From the NCBI GenBank assembly GCA_020426845.1, contig JAGQPF010000255.1, positions 1 through 64,000 on the forward strand: DNA of 64,000 nucleotides, written 5' to 3'. This stretch comes from Planctomycetales bacterium. Its GTDB lineage: Bacteria; Planctomycetota; Planctomycetia; Pirellulales; Pirellulaceae. A program made the translations under genes and the position numbers. The notes under the pieces were generated by a model. That model did not search any database. It was given only the letters and a program-made list of their open reading frames with translations, and had not been told where the DNA came from. Positions 37,147-46,000 of the stretch are shown here, piece by piece. Numbering within the stretch: the first letter of the stretch is position 1; each line of letters starts with the position of its first letter.

Positions 37147-38772
37147 CTATTCGTCCTTGGCGCCGCCCAGCGTGACGGAGATCTTGTACTTGTTCTGCAA
37201 GTGAGCGTGGGCGGTGCTGGCGTGTTGGTCGGTGGGAAAGCGTTTGCAGACCAACTGAAACGTTTTGATCGCTTGCTCCTTTTGATCCGCCTCCTCGCGA
37301 GTGTATCCGATCTGGAGCAGTGCCCACGGCGCGGATGGCTCGTGGGCCATCACCTGGTTGTAAAGCACAATCGCCTCGCCGGGCTTCTTCAAGCGACGCT
37401 GGCAGGCGGCCATTCGCTTGTAGTTCTCCGGAAAGTTGGTGCACTGCCGGTAGTGGCCGATCGCCTCCGGCAGCTTGCCCCAATCCTCATACGCCGTCGC
37501 GATCTGCCACCGCCACCGCTCGGCGTTCTCGATGTCCGCGGCCAACAGCGACTCGTATTGCTCGATGGCCTGTTGGTACTGGCGGCCTCCCCGGTAGCTG
37601 GCCGCGATCTCCGCCTGCCACTGGATGGCGTTCTCCGAGTCCTCGGCGACGAGCTGGTTGTAGGTGGACACCGCCGACTCGATGTTGGACTGTTGGCGGT
37701 AGCTGTAGGCGACTTCCGCAAGGCCGGCGAGCTTGTCCGCGAATCTCCGATAGACAGCGCGGGCCTTGTCGAACTCATCCTGCGACTTGTGCCATTGGGC
37801 GAGCCGCCGCAGAATTTCGTCGTTGGGACCCAGCCGCTTGAAAATCTGCTCGTAGACTTGCGGCACTTCGTCCTTGTGCGCCGCAGCCTCGTGCACTTGG
37901 GCGATCTGCAGCCAATACTGCAGGGCAGCGGCGCGTGACGCTTCGTCCTCGCCGGTCGGCGCCTCGCGGGAGAAGTGCGAGATTGCCTCGCCCGCCAGCT
38001 TGTCGCATTGGGCGCGGGTGTCGTCCTTGGCCAGTTCTCGCAACGCCGGCACAACGAGAGACGCGGCCCGCGCGTCGCGCTCAGCTGCATCGTCGTAGCT
38101 CGTCGCCAACGACTTGACGCCTTCACCGAACGCACCCTGGGTGAACAGCAGCGAGGCCAAGGTGTGCGAGGCGTTTTGGCAAATCCGCGCGTTGGCCTTG
38201 CCGCGTTTGACATCAAACGTCAGCTGCTTGAGGTGTTCGAGCAAAGCGGCCTGATCCTGCTCCTGCTGAGCGAGGTCAATCAGGTCGTTCAACGCGTAGG
38301 TGGAGGCGAGGTGCTCGGGATGGTCCTTGACGACGCTGCGAAGGGCCTTCTTCGCTTGAGGAACTCGTCCCATGCCTTTGTACGTCGCGCCGATTTCATA
38401 GGCGGCGACGATCGCCTCCGGCGATTCGGGCCAGTAGTCAATGACGGACTGAAACCCGTCGCTAATGGCGGTGTTGGACTGTCGTAGCGCCACTTGGCAC
38501 TCGCTCCAGCGCAGCTGCGCGTAGGCGGCCGCCTCGCTTTGATCATAGAGCGTCAGAAACTTCTCGTATTCCGACAGGGCGACCTTGTGGTTCTTCTCGC
38601 GGAGGTACTTTTCGGCGATCTGCAACTGGTACCGCTGAGTCTCGGTAAGCTTCGCCCAACGCTCGAGCGAAAACTCCCCCAGCTGCTGGGCGCCGGCCGA
38701 AGCGGCGGAGGCGTGCATGGTCAACACGCAAGCGAGCAGCGCGCCGAGCTGAATCAAGCGTCGAGATCCCAT
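37147..38772 (-). CDS. Secreted TPR protein, last gene of the Tol-like operon
   Basis: A 541-residue exported protein. The ATG at 38772 is preceded by AGAAGGAG inside the end of the DUF4159 gene, so translation is coupled (5-nt gap). The signal peptide ends near ASAGAQQ. The rest is tetratricopeptide helices, with units such as YEKFLTLYDQSEAAAYAQLRW, AIEQYESLLAADIENAERW and AIGHYRQCTNFPENYKRM, about ten repeats. TPR arrays bind partner proteins; CpoB/YbgF of the classical Tol-Pal system is a much smaller periplasmic TPR protein. It is the last gene of a run of eight on the minus strand. No catalytic domain is seen. Confidence 0.82.
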   Translation of the reverse strand: MGSRRLIQLGALLACVLTMHASAASAGAQQLGEFSLERWAKLTETQRYQLQIAEKYLREKNHKVALSEYEKFLTLYDQSEAAAYAQLRWSECQVALRQSNTAISDGFQSVIDYWPESPEAIVAAYEIGATYKGMGRVPQAKKALRSVVKDHPEHLASTYALNDLIDLAQQEQDQAALLEHLKQLTFDVKRGKANARICQNASHTLASLLFTQGAFGEGVKSLATSYDDAAERDARAASLVVPALRELAKDDTRAQCDKLAGEAISHFSREAPTGEDEASRAAALQYWLQIAQVHEAAAHKDEVPQVYEQIFKRLGPNDEILRRLAQWHKSQDEFDKARAVYRRFADKLAGLAEVAYSYRQQSNIESAVSTYNQLVAEDSENAIQWQAEIAASYRGGRQYQQAIEQYESLLAADIENAERWRWQIATAYEDWGKLPEAIGHYRQCTNFPENYKRMAACQRRLKKPGEAIVLYNQVMAHEPSAPWALLQIGYTREEADQKEQAIKTFQLVCKRFPTDQHASTAHAHLQNKYKISVTLGGAKDE

Positions 38773-38777
38773 CGTCG

Positions 38778-40277
38778 TTACTCCTTCTTCTCTTGGGCGA
38801 GCACCCATTTGCTGTATTCGGCGTTGGCGTAGAAGATCACGTTGGTGCCGAGTTGGTAGCACGCTTCCCAGACTTCGGGCTTCACGCCGGCGTGGCCGTC
38901 GGCCCAGGCATCGCCGATGTCGCCCGGGTGGTAGTAACACAGCCAGCGCCCGTCTTTGTACCACCCCAGCGCCTCCTTGCCTCCGTGAGGAGCGACATAA
39001 GGCAGGAATGGAATCGCGAACGGAACGCGGTGGATGCGGTCATCCAAGGGAACCGGCACGGGACGGACATCCGGCAACAGCCTGCCCATCAGCGCCAGGA
39101 ACTGGTTGTGGAAAGTGCGCGAGCCGCCATTGTCGCAAAAGATGATGCCGTGATTTTCCAGCAGATATTCGCGGAGGATGCGGTCCTCGGATTTGGAGGT
39201 CGAGATGTTGCGCTGGCCGGTGATGTAAACGACCGGCGGACTGCGAAACTTGCGGAAGTTGCCCAGTCCCGCGATCGTGCGCGACTCGGTTTGTTTCTCC
39301 ACGGGGTGTTGGGTGCGAATGCCGTACTCCATCAGCATGTTCATGTCGCCGCCGACGCCAAAATCCTGGTCCCAATCGCCGCCGTCGTACTCCAGGCGGA
39401 TGAACCGGACTTTGCCTCGGGGCTTGCCGCCGCCGAAACCGGCGCCCACGCCTTCGCCCTGGCCGATGGTGTAGGCGTGCTCGGTGATCTCCTGCAGCTG
39501 CAGCTGCACGTCGTCGATCACGCGATTGTTCATAATGATGTTGCTGTACGGATTGATCACGTACTTCTTGCGAATCACCTTCTTGACCTTGACGGTCTGC
39601 GCAACGGTCTTCTCCTCTCCCCCGCCGGCGGGCAAGTCGTACACCTCTTGGCAGCCCTGCAGGTTGGTCAGCGCCAGGAACGCCATCACGAACAGCAGCG
39701 TGTAAGTGGCCAGTGTGGCGATCGACTGATTGAGCTTGCGATTCTTCGAGCGGCCGTAGTACCAAGCGTCGGGATGAAACGGATGCCATTGCCTTGGCGG
39801 CAGCTCGGTTGCCGAGGGCGGCGATTGGAGATCGAACACGTCGCGCCGGGGCCGACGCTCTCGCAGCGCCTGCGCCTTGCCGTCGACATACCAGACCGCC
39901 CAGCCGAGGCCGATCAGGAAGATGACACCCGTGCCGATCTGCGCGATCGACACGCGCGCGGCGTCCAGCAGCAGCGCGTCGCTGAAAAACAGCAACGCTT
40001 GCCAGATTAGCAGCGTGCCTGCCGTGGCGGCCGCCGCCAGACGGGGCGTCTCCCGGTGGCGAGCGGACACGTCGGTGTCTCGATCTCGAAGTTGACGATG
40101 GCCGCGAATGGCCCAGGCCCAAAGCATTCCGCCGCCAATCATCGCTGCCACATGCAGGAGCCAGTAGCACGCGACCGGCAGCCAGTGCGAGCTCGCCTGC
40201 TCCAACACCATGACGAGCCACGCGAGCAGCAGTCCGCTGACTCGTCGCGGGATCGGTGGCTGAAGTGGTTCGCTCAT
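38778..40277 (-). CDS. DUF4159 membrane protein
   Basis: A 499-residue protein with about five hydrophobic segments in the first 210 residues (~14-31, 37-57, 83-103, 108-130, 188-206). The last ends in FLALTNLQGCQ, which looks like a lipobox although it is internal. A basic/Val-rich stretch (VKVKKVIRKKYVINPYS) leads to the C-terminal DUF4159 domain (~290-495), with RLEYDGGDWDQDFG, PPVVYITGQRNIS and LGWYKDGRWLCYYHPGDIGDAW. DUF4159 proteins are usually periplasmic and of unknown function; some groups show a glutamine-amidotransferase-like fold. The gene runs with ExbB/ExbD-type genes upstream. Confidence 0.83.
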   Translation of the reverse strand: MSEPLQPPIPRRVSGLLLAWLVMVLEQASSHWLPVACYWLLHVAAMIGGGMLWAWAIRGHRQLRDRDTDVSARHRETPRLAAAATAGTLLIWQALLFFSDALLLDAARVSIAQIGTGVIFLIGLGWAVWYVDGKAQALRERRPRRDVFDLQSPPSATELPPRQWHPFHPDAWYYGRSKNRKLNQSIATLATYTLLFVMAFLALTNLQGCQEVYDLPAGGGEEKTVAQTVKVKKVIRKKYVINPYSNIIMNNRVIDDVQLQLQEITEHAYTIGQGEGVGAGFGGGKPRGKVRFIRLEYDGGDWDQDFGVGGDMNMLMEYGIRTQHPVEKQTESRTIAGLGNFRKFRSPPVVYITGQRNISTSKSEDRILREYLLENHGIIFCDNGGSRTFHNQFLALMGRLLPDVRPVPVPLDDRIHRVPFAIPFLPYVAPHGGKEALGWYKDGRWLCYYHPGDIGDAWADGHAGVKPEVWEACYQLGTNVIFYANAEYSKWVLAQEKKE

Positions 40278-40287
40278 GATGACTAGT

Positions 40288-40303
40288 CTAGTGGACCGTC
40301 AAG
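40288..40303 (+). repeat. Fragment of the ~95-bp dispersed repeat
   Basis: CTAGTGGACCGTCAAG is identical to the first 16 nt of the copies at 301-394 and 15377-15475. The following sequence (TTGGCAGGGCCGCC...) has diverged and lacks the TCGTGGC hairpin. It lies in the gap between the small membrane gene and the DUF4159 gene. Confidence 0.7.
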
Positions 40304-40372
40304 TTCGTGTTTTTGGGTTGGCAGGGCCGCCTAGTCGCGGGGCGCCTGCCGGCCGCTATCGCCGTGACGTGA

Positions 40373-40891
40373 CTACTTGGTGTCATCCAAAAGATTGTCG
40401 AGTGTGCTTTCCAGCGGGTTCTTCTTGGGATCGGCGTCTTTGGTTTCACCGATGCCGAGGTTGTCGAGCGTGGGGTCGCCGCTGAGCTTCGTGGCAGGCT
40501 CGGCGGGAGTGGCCGGAGAAGCGGCGCCGCCGCTCGGAGTTGTGGCGGCCGACTCGTTGGCTGCAGTGTTGCCGGGTTGATCGTCGTCGGTCTTTTTCGA
40601 GGACGTCGCCGCCGTGGCGCCGGACGATTTGGGAAACGCTTGCTTCCAGTAGTGGGCGCCGACACTGAGCGACAGAATCACGACCAGAAAACCGATTGCG
40701 GCGACGGTGGTGCTTCGCACCAGCCCGCTGGTGGCGACCTCGCCCAGCACTTCCTGGGGGCTTTTGCCCTTCAGCCTGCCCATGAAGTCGCGCAGCTCCG
40801 CCAAACTATGCGAGCTGTCGGCGACAACGCGCCGCATGCCGCCGCCGGTGGGCTGCTGCTGCTCGCCGACTTTGTCCTGGATATTGGCCAT
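40373..40891 (-). CDS. Small one-pass membrane protein of the Tol-like operon
   Basis: A 172-residue protein starting at ATG 40891 (MANIQDKV); an ATG four codons upstream is less likely. The N-terminus (1-60) is polar and includes SLAELRDFMGRLKGKSPQEVLG. One membrane helix (~63-83, STTVAAIGFLVVILSLSVGA) follows. The C-terminal 85 residues are Ala/Ser/Thr/Pro-rich, ending in a repeated pattern LDNLGIG..LESTLDNLLDD. The architecture of a short cytoplasmic part, single helix and flexible periplasmic tail recalls TolA/TonB-type linkers, but no TonB-C or TolA domain is present. It follows ExbD by 93 nt. No family is recognised. Confidence 0.72.
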   Translation of the reverse strand: MANIQDKVGEQQQPTGGGMRRVVADSSHSLAELRDFMGRLKGKSPQEVLGEVATSGLVRSTTVAAIGFLVVILSLSVGAHYWKQAFPKSSGATAATSSKKTDDDQPGNTAANESAATTPSGGAASPATPAEPATKLSGDPTLDNLGIGETKDADPKKNPLESTLDNLLDDTK

Positions 40892-40984
40892 GATGGAACT
40901 CAAACCGTGAGTAATTGGTAGTGGATTGTGGGTGGATTGTGGGTGGATCGTCGGGTCAATTTCGTGGATCGTGCGTCGGACCGG

Positions 40985-41389
40985 CTACGGCTCTGCCTGC
41001 TCGACCACGTGGAACAAATCTCCGCCGGCCTCGCTGACCGCCTCAATGACCGGTTGGAAGATCATCGCCTTCGACTCGCGATGAATCTTCAGCATCACGA
41101 TGCGATCGCCGGCCGGGGCGTCGCCGAGTTGTTCGCCAATGGCCCCGGACAGCTGGGCAATGCCGATTTGCTGGCCGTTGAGGTAGACCTTTTCGTCGGC
41201 GTCGATCAGCACGCTGACCTGGGCCTGCTTGCCGCTGATGGTGTCCTTGGCTTGCGCCGGCTGCCATTGCAAATGGCTGTCGTCCTGTGCCCTCGCCAAA
41301 ATGACGAAGAAGATGAGGAGATTGAACGCAATGTCCCCCATCGCCATCGTCGGCACTTCAGCTCGGGATGTCTTGCGGCGGATCTTCAT
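40985..41389 (-). CDS. ExbD/TolR-like protein 1
   Basis: A 134-residue ExbD/TolR family member. The single membrane helix (~16-34) follows MKIRRKTSRAEVPTMAMGDIAFNLLIFFVI, whose Asp is the conserved proton-carrying residue in this family. The rest is a small periplasmic domain, with VLIDADEKVYLNGQ and RIVMLKIHRESKAMIFQPVIEAVSEAG. ExbD/TolR partners ExbB/TolQ in a proton-driven motor at the inner membrane. The ATG at 41389 is chosen over one seven codons upstream. It lies 38 nt after the second ExbD-like gene. Confidence 0.9.
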   Translation of the reverse strand: MKIRRKTSRAEVPTMAMGDIAFNLLIFFVILARAQDDSHLQWQPAQAKDTISGKQAQVSVLIDADEKVYLNGQQIGIAQLSGAIGEQLGDAPAGDRIVMLKIHRESKAMIFQPVIEAVSEAGGDLFHVVEQAEP

Positions 41390-41427
41390 CGTGGCATCTG
41401 ACGTTTTCAACGGCCTCCAAACCTAAC

Positions 41428-41853
41428 CTAAGGCACTTGAATCGTTCGCTCTTCCTCGGTTTGTATCGTAAGCAGTCCGCCGGCGTCCTCGATGGTTCCG
41501 GTGACGGACATCCAGCGTTGGTATTCGACATCGCCGTCGCTGTTGAGCACCACGACTTTGTCCTCGGGGCGAGGTTTGCTGTCCAACAGGCCCTTGAGTC
41601 GCGAGAGCAGTTGCTGGTCGGAGACGGGGTCGCCATTGAGCAGCACCGCGGCGCGCTTCAATTGGACGTTGATGTGCTCCTCCTCCGCTTGCTCTTTCTG
41701 AGTCTCCTCGCTACGAGGAATGGTCTGCGGCCGTCCGCTGTCGGGCTGGACCGCAGCGCAGACGAGGAAGAACACGATCAGGTTGAACGCAATGTCTCCG
41801 GTCGCGCTGGCCGGCGGCTCAACGAGCAGCTTGGTGTTGCGTCGGCGCCTCAT
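41428..41853 (-). CDS. ExbD/TolR-like protein 2
   Basis: A 141-residue ExbD/TolR family member. The membrane helix (~19-37, TGDIAFNLIVFFLVCAAV) holds the conserved Asp at its start, within SATGDIAFN. A periplasmic domain (~50-141) carries VQLKRAAVLLNGDPVSDQQ and VVVLNSDGDVEYQRWMSV. Its ATG overlaps the TGA of the ExbB-like gene (ATGA at 41850-41853), showing translational coupling. Two unequal ExbD-like subunits in one operon occur in other Tol/Ton-like systems and may build a mixed dimer. Confidence 0.9.
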   Translation of the reverse strand: MRRRRNTKLLVEPPASATGDIAFNLIVFFLVCAAVQPDSGRPQTIPRSEETQKEQAEEEHINVQLKRAAVLLNGDPVSDQQLLSRLKGLLDSKPRPEDKVVVLNSDGDVEYQRWMSVTGTIEDAGGLLTIQTEEERTIQVP

Positions 41854-43004
41854 GATTGCGACGCGCCTCCTCCCGGTTTCTTGGCAGCGGGCGCGGCGCC
41901 GGCGACGGCGAGCTGCAGCGTCACGCCCTCGATCAACTCGGTTGTCGACTCCTCGACTTCGAGCACAAAGCGATTGATCAAGCCGGTGAAGTAGTTGTAG
42001 GCCATGAAGGCCGGGATGCCGATGATCAGTCCGAAGCAAGTGGTGATCAAGGCGACGCTGATGCCGCCGGCGGCAGCCTGCACGATGTTCTGTCCGCCGC
42101 CGGCGCCCTCGAACATCGCCTCAATGTCCTTGAAGGACGTGATCATGCCGGCGACAGTGCCCAGAAAGCCGAGCATCGGCGCGACGCTGGAGATGGTGGC
42201 GAGAATCGGCAGATGCCGCTCGAGCGCGGCCACAATGTGAACGCTGTGGTCTTCCATCGCCTTGACGACTTGCTCTTCGGTGCGAGCCGCATCGTAGTTC
42301 AGGCTTTGCAGCACCAGGTATTTGCGCAATCCGCAGGCAAGCACGGCGGGCACGGGTCCGCTGCTCTGATCGCAGCGGTGAAACGCTTCCTCCACCTGGT
42401 CGCCATGCAGCAAGTCGTGAACTTCTCGGCGCAATTGGGCGGAATCGGAGTCGAGCAGTTGCAGGCTGCGGTAGCGTTCGATGATGACGCCTGCCGCCAG
42501 TACGCCGAGCAGCAAGATGGGCCACATGAACACGCCGCCCTCCCGAATCAATCCCAGCGGCCCCGAGCGGCTGACCTCGTCCAGCCAGCCGAGCACGCCG
42601 GCGCCGGAGCCGTCGTCGGCAGGCTCCTCGCCGTCACCTTGATCGCCCTCGTTGCCGCCCTGGTTGTCGGCCGGTTTTTCATTTGCCTTGCCGGCCTGCC
42701 CGTTCTCCGCGTCGCCATCTGCGGCCGGCGTCGGTGACGCCTTAGTGTCACTGGCGGCCGGCGTGGCGCCCGCGCCGCTGGGGACAGAGGGCTGCTTGCC
42801 AGCGTCAGCCTTGGCTCCCGCCTCGCTCTTGGCCTTGCTCTTTCCCTCGCTCTTGAGGTCGTTGAGGATATCTTCCTGGCCGCTGGCGGGCAGGACGAGC
42901 AAGGCGCCGAGCAGGCTCAGTGCCAACACGGCCGATATCCGTCGCCGCAGAGGGTGGTCGATGCGGAGGTCGGTTGGGCCGGGAATTTCCTTCAGTCGTC
43001 GCAT
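41850..43004 (-). CDS. ExbB/TolQ/MotA-type proton channel with long N-terminal extension
   Basis: A 384-residue protein. Residues 1-42 are a signal-type hydrophobic stretch ending ASGQE, and ~45-150 are an Ala/Gly/Asp/Glu-rich low-complexity region. The TolQ/ExbB/MotA domain (~155-375) has a first helix with GGVFMWPILLLGVLAAGVII, a cytoplasmic loop, and the two family-defining helices VAPMLGFLGTVAGMITSF and GGISVALITTCFGLIIGIPA. The extended N-terminus is known in ExbB variants and would sit outside the inner membrane. It forms the motor with the two ExbD-like proteins. The start is at 43004, 51 nt after the giant gene. Confidence 0.9.
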   Translation of the reverse strand: MRRLKEIPGPTDLRIDHPLRRRISAVLALSLLGALLVLPASGQEDILNDLKSEGKSKAKSEAGAKADAGKQPSVPSGAGATPAASDTKASPTPAADGDAENGQAGKANEKPADNQGGNEGDQGDGEEPADDGSGAGVLGWLDEVSRSGPLGLIREGGVFMWPILLLGVLAAGVIIERYRSLQLLDSDSAQLRREVHDLLHGDQVEEAFHRCDQSSGPVPAVLACGLRKYLVLQSLNYDAARTEEQVVKAMEDHSVHIVAALERHLPILATISSVAPMLGFLGTVAGMITSFKDIEAMFEGAGGGQNIVQAAAGGISVALITTCFGLIIGIPAFMAYNYFTGLINRFVLEVEESTTELIEGVTLQLAVAGAAPAAKKPGGGASQS

Positions 43005-43021
43005 GATGAGTCTGGGTGTCT

Positions 43022-43038
43022 TTCAACAGGCTGTTAAG
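43022..43038. repeat. AACAG-G-CTGTT palindrome repeat, copy 1
   Basis: TTCAACAGGCTGTTAAG contains the palindrome AACAG-G-CTGTT. The same core is at 54951-54967 and a partial match at 57262. It lies in the 51-nt gap between the giant gene and the ExbB-like gene, where it could modulate read-through. The short stem (5 bp) is weak as a terminator on its own. Confidence 0.6.
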
Positions 43039-43055
43039 CGCGCGTTGTAGGTTAT

Positions 43056-46000
43056 TTATTGGTCCAGGTTGGCCGCTTCGGCTTCGAATTGCTGCAGCAT
43101 CTCGGGCAGCGCGAGCCGGCCGCGCGCGTACTTGGCCGCCTCGCTCGCGGGGAAGTCCCAACGGCAGCGGTTGTAGCGCTGGAAAGCCAGCGGGTTCTGG
43201 CGCCCTTGCCGGTAGCTTTCGCCGGCCCAGAACAACGCGTCCGAGGCTAGCTTGTCGTCGGGGAAGAGTTTGGCGAAGTTGTCGAACGCCTCGCCCGCGT
43301 CCATATACTTCTCCGCCTTGTAGTGACACTGTCCCACGCGGAACGCCATCTTCGGCGCATGTTGATGGCCCGCGAACTTCTCCAAGAACTTGGAGCCGAC
43401 CTGGCTGGCGACGTCAAAATTCTCGGCTTTGTAGAAGTAATCCGAGATGCGGATCATCACATTGGCGATCAACGGATTCTTCGGATAGGTCGCCGCCAGC
43501 GTGACGTAGCCCTCCAGCGCCTCGTCGAAGTCGCCCGCCTCCTCATAGCACTGCGCCAGCTTGTACTGCGCGTCGGGGGCCAGCGAGTGATCCGGGTAAC
43601 GGCGAATGATCAAGTCGTAGGACTGAATCGCCTCTTGCCAATTGCCCAACTCCTGAGCGAACTGGCCCAACAGGTAGGCGACTCGCGGAGCATATTTGGG
43701 ATCCGGGTAGTCCTCCATCACTTCGTTGAGGATTCGCCGGCCGGCCTCGAGGTCCGCGAGCTCCTCGTCCTTGCGTTCCAGGTTGCGGTGGCTCTTAAAG
43801 AGCTCGAAGTAACTCTCCGCGACATGGAATTTGGTCTCGATCGCCAGCTGCTCGTCGTTGAACACCTTGGTGAAGGCCGACACCAAGCCGTTGGTGCCGA
43901 TCACGACCGGTAGCTCCACTTTCGACTCCAACTCGCCGCTTTCGGAGCTGGCGGCGGGGTCGAGGTAGCGGACGGTCAGAGCGTCGCCGAAGTAGGTCTC
44001 CAGCGCCGGGTCGCTTTCGTCGAGATTGTTGGGGGTCGGCTTCTCGGCGGCGATCAGCTGCAGCGAGCCGGTGAACACGCCACTGTGGGCGAGCGTTTCG
44101 GAGAGCACGATCGATTCCTGCTCGCCCGTCTTGGTTTCGATTTGCAAAGTCACCGTGTCGCGCTCGTCCGAGGTGTCCTGATCGGCGTCGACGACGCGCA
44201 GGAATAGCTTTTCGCCGACATGCAGCTGCTCGATCGGCTCGTCATAATCCTGATCGGTGCAGGCGAGTTGGCCGTTGACGATCAGCCGGCCGCGGCTGGC
44301 GAGCACTTGACCATCGCCGTTGGGGCGCATTTCATCATGATAGCCCGCGGCGATCAGGTCCTTGCCGGAGACGTTCAGCACCTGCACGGTGAGGTTGTCG
44401 AGCATCTCTTGCTCATCTTCCTGCTTGGCGCCTCCGATCAAGTTGCGAGGCATCTCGGAGGTCAGCGGCACGATGGAGGGGCTGTCCTTGCTTCCCAATT
44501 GCAGCACGACCTGACCGATGAAGCGGCCTTTTTCCAATGCCAGTTCGTTGTCGAAATTGCGGCGTCCGCGCGGGCCTCGTCGCTCGCTTGAGCTGTCAAA
44601 GGCGCTGGAGAGCTCGCACTCCACTTCGATCGCGGCGCCGTTGCTCGTCTTGAGCAGCACGGTGACAGTGCTGCGGCTGTCCTTCGCCGCGTCGGGATCG
44701 ATCACTTCGACGGTCAGCGGCGCCTCAAAGGCGACACTGCTTAGCTCCTGCTCCTCGCCGGGCAAAGTGTAAGTGATCCGCGGCGGCGCATCGTTGCCGG
44801 CCGGCGCCGGTGTGATGCGGCTATCGAGAATCCGCACCAGGCCCTCGGTCGGCACATTCACCTGCACAATCGACTCGCGCGGGACCGTGTGGCCCGGGAA
44901 GGTGTTTTGTTGATCCAGGTACCGGCAGAACACGCGGTCTCCCGGCTTCACGACGAGCTTTCCGTCGGCGGGAGTCGCCGAGGTGTCGACCTCTTTGGTG
45001 AAGATGCCGCTGTACTCCTCGGTTTCGGTCGCCGTGAGCCGCAGCGGTTCGCCGTTGTTGACCACCACTTCGAACTCGATCGTGTCGCGCTCGGCGGTCC
45101 GGTCCTCGTCGTAGTCGGTGATCTGGACGATGATGCGGTCGTTCGGCTCGATTCTCAAGAGTCGCTTGGGGATTGTCTGCACTGCGCCGTTGACGCGCAC
45201 GAAGTCATAGGCGATCGACTCCACCTCGGCATTGAAGTAGGTCGCTGTCAGCTTGGCGCTGAGCAGTCGGCTGGCAGCTTCGGATGCCTGCGTGAACTCG
45301 TCGGTGTAGGTGGCAGTGACGACGTCGCCGCCAGCGATTTCCAGCACGTTGTTCTGCGCGAGCTTCAGCACATCGCCTTCGGTCGGGATGTGCAGCTGCT
45401 GGTTGTCGGCGACTTCGACGTTGGCAATGGCGAGCGCTTCGCCCAGATATTCCTGAGCGCGGAACTGCACATACCGCAGCTCGCGAGCATCGAAATGGAA
45501 TTGCCATTCGCCGCTGGTGGCGGCGACGGTCGAGCTCGTCGGCGTGAGCACGACACGTGCGAGGTCCATCAAGCCGTCGCCTTCGATGGCCAGCGGGGTG
45601 ATCTTCAGCGGGTAGGCGCCGGGCTTGTCGGCGAACACGCCGCCGATCCGCACCCGCCGGAAGCGAGGCGCCCAGCCGCCCGTGTTTTCGACCTCAGCGT
45701 CAATCTGTTGGTCGCCGAAGGACAACCGATAGGTTGATCCGCCGACCGGGTGCGCTTGTTCGATCCAGACTTCGTAGACGCCTGCGCGAGTGATGTTGAC
45801 GTCCCATTGGAGCGAGTCCTTCACGTCTTTCCAGTACCAGACGTAGGGCGGCTTGAACTCGGGGCGGACGCCGAACATCTCCGTCGTGGCGCTGACCTTT
45901 GCGCTCTCGACGGATAGTTCGATTTCCTCGCTTGGCTGCGCCGCCTGCTCGGCGACGCCTTGCGCCGTGGCTTGTGCCAAGTCGAAGTCACTTGCCTGGA

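Noticed and set aside
40281-40372. Terminator between the small membrane gene and the DUF4160-type neighbour
   Set aside because: The neighbour is DUF4159, and the gap holds only a fragment of a dispersed repeat without its hairpin, so no terminator can be supported.
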